DNA of 64,000 nucleotides from Kluyvera intermedia (GTDB lineage: Bacteria; Pseudomonadota; Gammaproteobacteria; Enterobacterales; Enterobacteriaceae), in assembly GCF_021440345.1 (NCBI RefSeq), contig NZ_JAKCNS010000009.1, forward strand, positions 1 through 64,000, given 5' to 3'. The notes under the pieces are model-generated. The model had not been told where the DNA came from. It ran no database searches and saw nothing but the letters and a program-made list of their open reading frames with translations. Shown in pieces: positions 59,913 through 64,000 of the stretch (position 1 is its first letter; each line of letters opens with the position of its first letter). The translations under genes were made by a program, and so were the position numbers.

Positions 59913-60803
59913 ATGGCTATGGTACAACCGAAATCTCAGAAACTGCGGCTCTTCACCACGCACCTTCTGCTACTGATTTTTATTGCGGCGATTATGTTCC
60001 CGCTGCTGATGGTTATCGCGATTTCTCTGCGTGAGGGTAACTTCGCGACGGGCAGTCTGATCCCAGAAAATATCTCCTGGGAGCACTGGAAACTGGCGCT
60101 GGGCTTCAGCGTTGAGCACGCGGATGGCCGCGTAACGCCGCCGCCGTTCCCGGTACTGCTGTGGCTGTGGAACTCGGTGAAAATCGCTGGCATCACCGCC
60201 ATCGGTATCGTCACGCTTTCCACCACCTGCGCCTATGCATTTGCCCGTATGCGTTTCCCGGGGAAAGCGGCGTTGCTGAAAGGGATGCTGATTTTCCAGA
60301 TGTTCCCGGCGGTCCTGTCGCTGGTTGCGCTGTACGCATTGTTTGACCGTCTGGGCCAGTACATTCCGTTTATCGGTCTGAACACCCACGGTGGGGTAAT
60401 CTTCGCCTACCTCGGCGGTATTGCGCTGCACGTGTGGACGATTAAAGGTTACTTCGAAACCATTGATAACTCTCTGGAAGAAGCGGCTGCGCTGGATGGC
60501 GCAACCCCGTGGCAGGCGTTCCGCCTGGTACTGCTGCCGCTCTCCGTACCGATTCTGGCGGTGGTGTTTATCCTGTCGTTTATCGCCGCCATTACCGAAG
60601 TACCGGTTGCATCACTGCTGCTGCGTGATGTGAACAGCTACACCCTGGCCGTAGGTATGCAGCAATATCTCAACCCACAAAACTACCTGTGGGGCGACTT
60701 TGCCGCCGCGGCAGTTCTTTCCGCCATCCCTATTACCGTGGTCTTCCTGCTCGCGCAGCGTTGGCTGGTAAACGGCCTCACGGCCGGCGGCGTGAAGGGC
60801 TAA
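59913..60803 (+). CDS. malG: Maltose ABC transporter permease MalG
   Basis: A 296-residue inner-membrane permease with six helices (E. coli 296). The EAA loop is [20 protein letters not shown] near residue 190, and the C-terminus [10 protein letters not shown], known to reach into the MalK dimer, is conserved. GGGAG precedes the start. A strong terminator follows. In E. coli xylE comes next; here it is psiE, convergent. Confidence 0.98.
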   Translation: MAMVQPKSQKLRLFTTHLLLLIFIAAIMFPLLMVIAISLREGNFATGSLIPENISWEHWKLALGFSVEHADGRVTPPPFPVLLWLWNSVKIAGITAIGIVTLSTTCAYAFARMRFPGKAALLKGMLIFQMFPAVLSLVALYALFDRLGQYIPFIGLNTHGGVIFAYLGGIALHVWTIKGYFETIDNSLEEAAALDGATPWQAFRLVLLPLSVPILAVVFILSFIAAITEVPVASLLLRDVNSYTLAVGMQQYLNPQNYLWGDFAAAAVLSAIPITVVFLLAQRWLVNGLTAGGVKG

Positions 60804-60867
60804 GTTTCATCGTTAAATGCCACTGTTATCATCCTCAACTTGCAAGAACCCTAACTTGTGACTGTTT

Positions 60868-60893
60868 GGCGCTCTCCGGAGCGCCCTTTTTTT
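60868..60893 (+). terminator. Intrinsic terminator of malEFG
   Basis: GGCGCTC/GAGCGCC with a 4-base loop (TCCG), then CTTTTTTT. It lies 64 bases after malG. Confidence 0.88.
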
Positions 60894-60912
60894 CGAGTGC
60901 CTCCGAGAAAAT

Positions 60913-61323
60913 TTACTCTCGCTTTAAGCGCTTCGAATTACACAACCACAGCGTAATCACCAGCAGCAAAATCGCGGCAGAGTAAATCAGCACATCCATC
61001 GGTGACTTATGATCGACAATAATCAGCCGCACTATCGCCGTAATACCGATATAGACAAAGTAACGTAGGGGGAAGTGAAAGCCTGACTGAAAGTACTTCA
61101 CAATCAGCGCGATAAACTCGAAATAGAGAAAGTAGACCACCAGCCCTTCCACCAGCTCATACTTGCTGGTGCTTTCCGGCGCGAACAGCACGTCCGCCAG
61201 ATGCAGTGTCTCTTTACCGAGAAAAACCACCAGGATCAGGCCAAGACTGAGCAAACCTAAATTCAACACGGTCTGCAGAATGGTGGAGATAAACTCTACG
61301 CGTGGACGAGATAGCGACGTCAT
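60913..61323 (-). CDS. psiE: Phosphate-starvation-inducible protein PsiE
   Basis: A 136-residue inner-membrane protein with four helices, the same length as E. coli PsiE. Start [20 protein letters not shown], and conserved end [22 protein letters not shown] lies about 6 bases before the ATG at 61323. In E. coli it is under PhoB activation and CRP influence; a CRP-like site lies about 50 bases upstream here. Molecular function is unknown. Confidence 0.95.
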   Translation of the reverse strand: MTSLSRPRVEFISTILQTVLNLGLLSLGLILVVFLGKETLHLADVLFAPESTSKYELVEGLVVYFLYFEFIALIVKYFQSGFHFPLRYFVYIGITAIVRLIIVDHKSPMDVLIYSAAILLLVITLWLCNSKRLKRE

Positions 61324-61370
61324 AGCTAACACCTCTTTCGCTGGGCCGAGATCTTTGTATAGCGCAAAAA

Positions 61371-61386
61371 TGTGATCCAGATCTAG
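61371..61386. promoter_or_regulatory. CRP-like site upstream of psiE
   Basis: TGTGATCCAGATCTAG, with AAA before it and TTT after it, has one perfect half (TGTGA) and two matches (TC) in the second half, plus the flanking A and T bases of the extended consensus. It lies about 48 bases before psiE, also in front of the divergent acetyltransferase gene. Confidence 0.5.
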
Positions 61387-61526
61387 TTTTTTATCGTGCC
61401 GGAATCATGACCAATCTCAACAGCGCGGCAACTCTGCGCTTGCGCACATTATTTCCCGGCAAATTACCGAATCTCACCGCGGGCTGGCACAATTACCGCT
61501 GACTTTGTGCTTTGAAGGTACGAGAC

Positions 61527-62036
61527 ATGCTCCATATTCGCCGCGCAACCCCCGACGATATTCCGTTGTTACAACACATGGCTATCACCAGCTACCGCCA
61601 CCATTTCGCGCATTTGTGGAAAAATCCCGATGAGCTGGCGCATTTTTTGACCGAAGAATATGGCGAAGCGGCCCTGCAACGCTCGCTATCCGACACCCGC
61701 TGCGTCTGGCTCATTGCCTGTGCCGGGGCGCCGATTGGTTTTGCGAAGTACACGCGACAACAGCGAATTGAGCCAGAGAATATTGTCGGCACCTTGCTGC
61801 ATAAGCTGTATCTCATGCCGGGCGAGACGGGGAAAAACTACGGTGAGCAGATTTTTGCCGAGGTCAGTCAACAGGCCAAAGCGCAGGAAGAAACGCATCT
61901 TTGGCTGGAAGTCCTGGCCGATAACCCTCACGCCCGCCGCTTTTATCAGCGCCTGGGTATGGAGCACGTTAAGGACATCACCTTCACCACCGCCACGCAA
62001 ACCAGTACCTTGAACATACTGGCCAAACTGCTTTGA
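61527..62036 (+). CDS. GNAT family N-acetyltransferase
   Basis: A 169-residue acetyltransferase with the GNAT fold. N-terminal LHIRRATPDDIPLLQHMA, the central YLMPGETGKNYGEQIF (motif A, where acetyl-CoA pyrophosphate binds; Q/RxxGxG/A in degenerate form) and LEVLADNPHARRFYQRLGMEHV (motif B with the Asn and Tyr seen in many GNATs). GAAGG lies 8 bases before the ATG. It is followed after 9 bases by a hexapeptide-repeat transferase, which suggests a joint sugar-modifying task. The substrate is unknown. Confidence 0.85.
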   Translation: MLHIRRATPDDIPLLQHMAITSYRHHFAHLWKNPDELAHFLTEEYGEAALQRSLSDTRCVWLIACAGAPIGFAKYTRQQRIEPENIVGTLLHKLYLMPGETGKNYGEQIFAEVSQQAKAQEETHLWLEVLADNPHARRFYQRLGMEHVKDITFTTATQTSTLNILAKLL

Positions 62037-62045
62037 GAGGACAGG

Positions 62046-62501
62046 ATGAACGCTTTTCGTCAGGCCGCGATTCGCAACGTTACCCGCGGTAATAATATCG
62101 TTATCTACGAGCCGAGCAATCTCTACGACTGCACGCTGGGCAACAACGTGTTTGTCGGGCCCTTCGTAGAAATTCAGGGCAACAGCTGGATTGGCGACAA
62201 CAGCAAAATCCAGTCGCACACCTTTATCTGTGAATACGTCACTATCGGTAGCCACTGCTTTATTGGTCACGGCGTGATGTTCGCGAACGATATGTTTCGC
62301 GAGGGGAAGCCCGATGCCGACCGCGATAACTGGGGGCGGATTACCCTGGGGGATAATGTCTCCATCGGCAGCGGGGCCACGATTCTGTCGGTATCGATTT
62401 GCGACGGCGTGGTGATTGGCGCAGGCAGCGTTGTGACCCGCTCGATAACGGAAAAAGGGGTTTATGCCGGCAACCCGGCACGCCTGCTGCGCCGTTTATA
62501 G
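62046..62501 (+). CDS. Left-handed beta-helix (hexapeptide) acyltransferase
   Basis: A 151-residue trimeric transferase with at least six hexapeptide turns ([LIV]-G-x4), such as LGNNVFVGPFVEIQG, IGDNSKIQ, IGSHCFIGHG, LGDNVSIGSGATIL and GVVIGAGSVV, and the C-terminal YAGNPARLLRRL motif. His73 in the HCFIGHG region is a possible catalytic His. The family includes WlbB/WbpD-type UDP-sugar N-acetyltransferases and dTDP-sugar acetyltransferases. AGAGGACAGG precedes the ATG. Adjacent to GNAT and convergent to yjbH of an exopolysaccharide operon, a role in polysaccharide acetylation is a guess. Confidence 0.85.
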   Translation: MNAFRQAAIRNVTRGNNIVIYEPSNLYDCTLGNNVFVGPFVEIQGNSWIGDNSKIQSHTFICEYVTIGSHCFIGHGVMFANDMFREGKPDADRDNWGRITLGDNVSIGSGATILSVSICDGVVIGAGSVVTRSITEKGVYAGNPARLLRRL

Positions 62502-62513
62502 CCAAGCTGATTA

Positions 62514-62536
62514 CCGATAGCCGGGTCAGCTATCGG
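62514..62536. terminator. Hairpin between acyltransferase and yjbH
   Basis: CCGATAGC/GCTATCGG with a 7-base loop between convergent genes. No T run is seen, so terminator function is tentative. Confidence 0.5.
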
Positions 62537-62546
62537 CAATCACCCG

Positions 62547-64000
62547 CTAGCGGAAGTTCTGGCTCTTATCGCCGGTCATGCTGTAGAGCTCAAACTTACG
62601 TCCCAGCATCTGCCCGCCGTCGCGCGTCAGCGGCGTCCAGCCGACGGAAGCCCGGCTGCGGGTTGGGCCGGAGGTGAAGAGATCCATCGGGATATTGACA
62701 TACACCCCTTTGGTGAACTCCCCTTCTCCGTACTCGTCCGCCGACACGTTGGTAATTGTGGCGTAGGCTCCCACGATGATACCGCTGTCAAAGTGCTTCG
62801 AAATGTCCAGGGTGCCGCCTTTATCGCCTGCCAGATACTGCCCGACGCTGGCTTTCACCAGCACGTCCTGGGCAAACGACGGCGTCCAGTACGCAGTGAG
62901 ATGCCCGGTTTTGACGCTGTAATCGGTGAACTTCATCATGTCCTGCGCGCTGCGCCAATCACGCTGCTTCACGTAGTTGGCATTCAGGCCAAAGGCCCAG
63001 TTGCTGTCGACCGGACGGTAAAGCACTTCCGCTCCTGCGCCGCCGTACATGGTTTCCAGATAGCCGCCGTAAACCTGGCCGTAGAAATCATTCCCCAGAT
63101 ACTGGAAGTAGTTGGCCTGCAGGTTATTCACATAGACATCGTTCTCAACGTATTCACGAATGTGCGTACGCACGCGCGGCAGCGCCGAGTCCTTCGGCGG
63201 ATTGGTGTAGTTAAACTTATCGTAGTTGTTGGCGATATTGGCGAACACGCTGCCGCTGGTCAGCAGGTGGTCCGTAACCCACCAATCCGCGGTGCCCATC
63301 ACGCCGACCTGATACATGTAGAAGCTTTCCGGACCACCGATAGACTGGCTCAGCACCGGATCAAGATGGAAATCGAAGCGCGATTTATCGATATACCAGC
63401 CCTGCTCGGTTTTCTCCGGCATTACCGGCGCCATGCGTTTATGCACCAGCGGCGTTTCCTGGCCTAGCGGCTCACCTTCCAGATGACGTTTAAGGCTAGC
63501 CACATCCGTTTCGGTAGTCACTTCCGGCAGGTTAAGACGGGTTTCGGTAATACGGATCGTGCGGATCCCATCGGGAAGATCGTTCATGACGATCCGATTG
63601 GCGCGTTCGATCCCTTCACGAGAGTCGCGGTACTTCACCTGCTCGCCGGTTACGTACAGCGTATCGCCTTTCACCTGCATGTTCGGCGCGGCAAATCCGG
63701 CGTTATACTTCAGCATGGTCAGCTGATTTGCCACCACCGAGTGCTGCAGGATCGCGTCCTGCGGCTGCGGGCGGTAAGTTGGCCGCGCGTTGTCGTTATA
63801 GGACGGGCGCAGATCGTTAAAATTAGTGCGCAGGGTAAAACCAAACATCACGGTGTTACCGCGCTCGTAGCTAAGGTTCACGTCGGCCCAGTCGGTGACG
63901 CGATAAATGGCGCCGACGTTAAACTTGCTCTTTTGCTCAATCTTGCCGGCAAAGTCCTGCTGATAGTTGTTGCCCTCATATTCCAGCTTCAGACGCAGCG
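62547..64000 (-). CDS. yjbH: YjbH outer-membrane lipoprotein, C-terminal part (start beyond the window)
   Basis: Open frame of 484 codons that runs off the right edge; the start is missing. It matches the C-terminal two thirds of E. coli YjbH (about 698 residues), a large beta-barrel of the YjbH/GfcD family. The frame is rich in aromatic beta-strand segments ([39 protein letters not shown]). In E. coli yjbEFGH is under RcsB control and drives production or export of an exopolysaccharide. I read upstream in frame through [20 protein letters not shown] to the edge without a stop. Confidence 0.93.
   Translation of the reverse strand, partial: LRLKLEYEGNNYQQDFAGKIEQKSKFNVGAIYRVTDWADVNLSYERGNTVMFGFTLRTNFNDLRPSYNDNARPTYRPQPQDAILQHSVVANQLTMLKYNAGFAAPNMQVKGDTLYVTGEQVKYRDSREGIERANRIVMNDLPDGIRTIRITETRLNLPEVTTETDVASLKRHLEGEPLGQETPLVHKRMAPVMPEKTEQGWYIDKSRFDFHLDPVLSQSIGGPESFYMYQVGVMGTADWWVTDHLLTSGSVFANIANNYDKFNYTNPPKDSALPRVRTHIREYVENDVYVNNLQANYFQYLGNDFYGQVYGGYLETMYGGAGAEVLYRPVDSNWAFGLNANYVKQRDWRSAQDMMKFTDYSVKTGHLTAYWTPSFAQDVLVKASVGQYLAGDKGGTLDISKHFDSGIIVGAYATITNVSADEYGEGEFTKGVYVNIPMDLFTSGPTRSRASVGWTPLTRDGGQMLGRKFELYSMTGDKSQNFR

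Overview
The window is a chromosomal segment of a gammaproteobacterium of the family Enterobacteriaceae. Protein lengths, gene order and regulatory sites follow Escherichia coli closely from the formate dehydrogenase H region to the maltose regulon (mdtNOP-fdhF-yjcO-gltP-acs-yjcH-actP-yjcE-ghxP-soxRS-yjcB-ssb-uvrA-yjbR-aphA-tyrB-alr-dnaB-qorA-pspG-dusA-zur-yjbJ-dinF-lexA-dgkA-plsB-ubiAC-malM-lamB-malK-malEFG-psiE-yjbH). The G+C-rich coding sequence, the cidAB-lysR block and the accessory genes point to a Klebsiella/Raoultella/Enterobacter-type genome rather than Escherichia. I cannot name the species from the sequence alone.

Layout: 0.4-5.2 kb holds a tripartite efflux operon (ytcA, mdtN, mdtO, mdtP) behind an A+T-rich leader. 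5.4-8.3 kb has fdhF, whose in-frame UGA encodes selenocysteine, and yjcO. 8.6-14.4 kb has gltP facing away from the acetate-scavenging operon acs-yjcH-actP; the nrf operon that separates them in E. coli is missing. 14.6-18.9 kb is an accessory carbohydrate block: an unrecognised 525-residue protein divergent from a Gfo/Idh/MocA oxidoreductase, followed by a lone ABC sugar-binding protein. 19-21 kb has cidA-cidB with a divergent LysR gene. 21.1-26.1 kb has yjcE, ghxP, soxR/soxS and yjcB.

A second accessory block at 26.3-31.5 kb sits between yjcB and ssb. It has an MltF-like lytic transglycosylase and a leftward cassette of a GGT-like Ntn-hydrolase, an oxalate/formate-type MFS carrier and a GntR-FCD regulator. 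A symmetric operator-like sequence lies in front of the cassette. I regard this as the best candidate for an under-described system, possibly for oxamate- or oxalate-like compounds (inference).

31.8-53 kb is mostly core housekeeping: ssb/uvrA and lexA-dinF with LexA boxes, dnaB, alr, tyrB, plsB, ubiCA, zur, a sigma54-type pspG promoter, plus a chromosomal TraF-like outer-membrane protein and a small cupin protein. 53-61 kb is the divergent malK-lamB-malM / malEFG regulon with MalT-box and CRP-like sequences. xylE is absent after malG; instead a GNAT plus hexapeptide acetyltransferase pair lies between psiE and yjbH, and yjbH runs off the right edge.

Small-scale structure includes a family of long CCCTCTCCC...GGGAGAGGG palindromes in at least four intergenic positions (one between malE and malF), two REP-like elements and many intrinsic terminators. 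I found no tRNA, rRNA, CRISPR array, insertion sequence or prophage.
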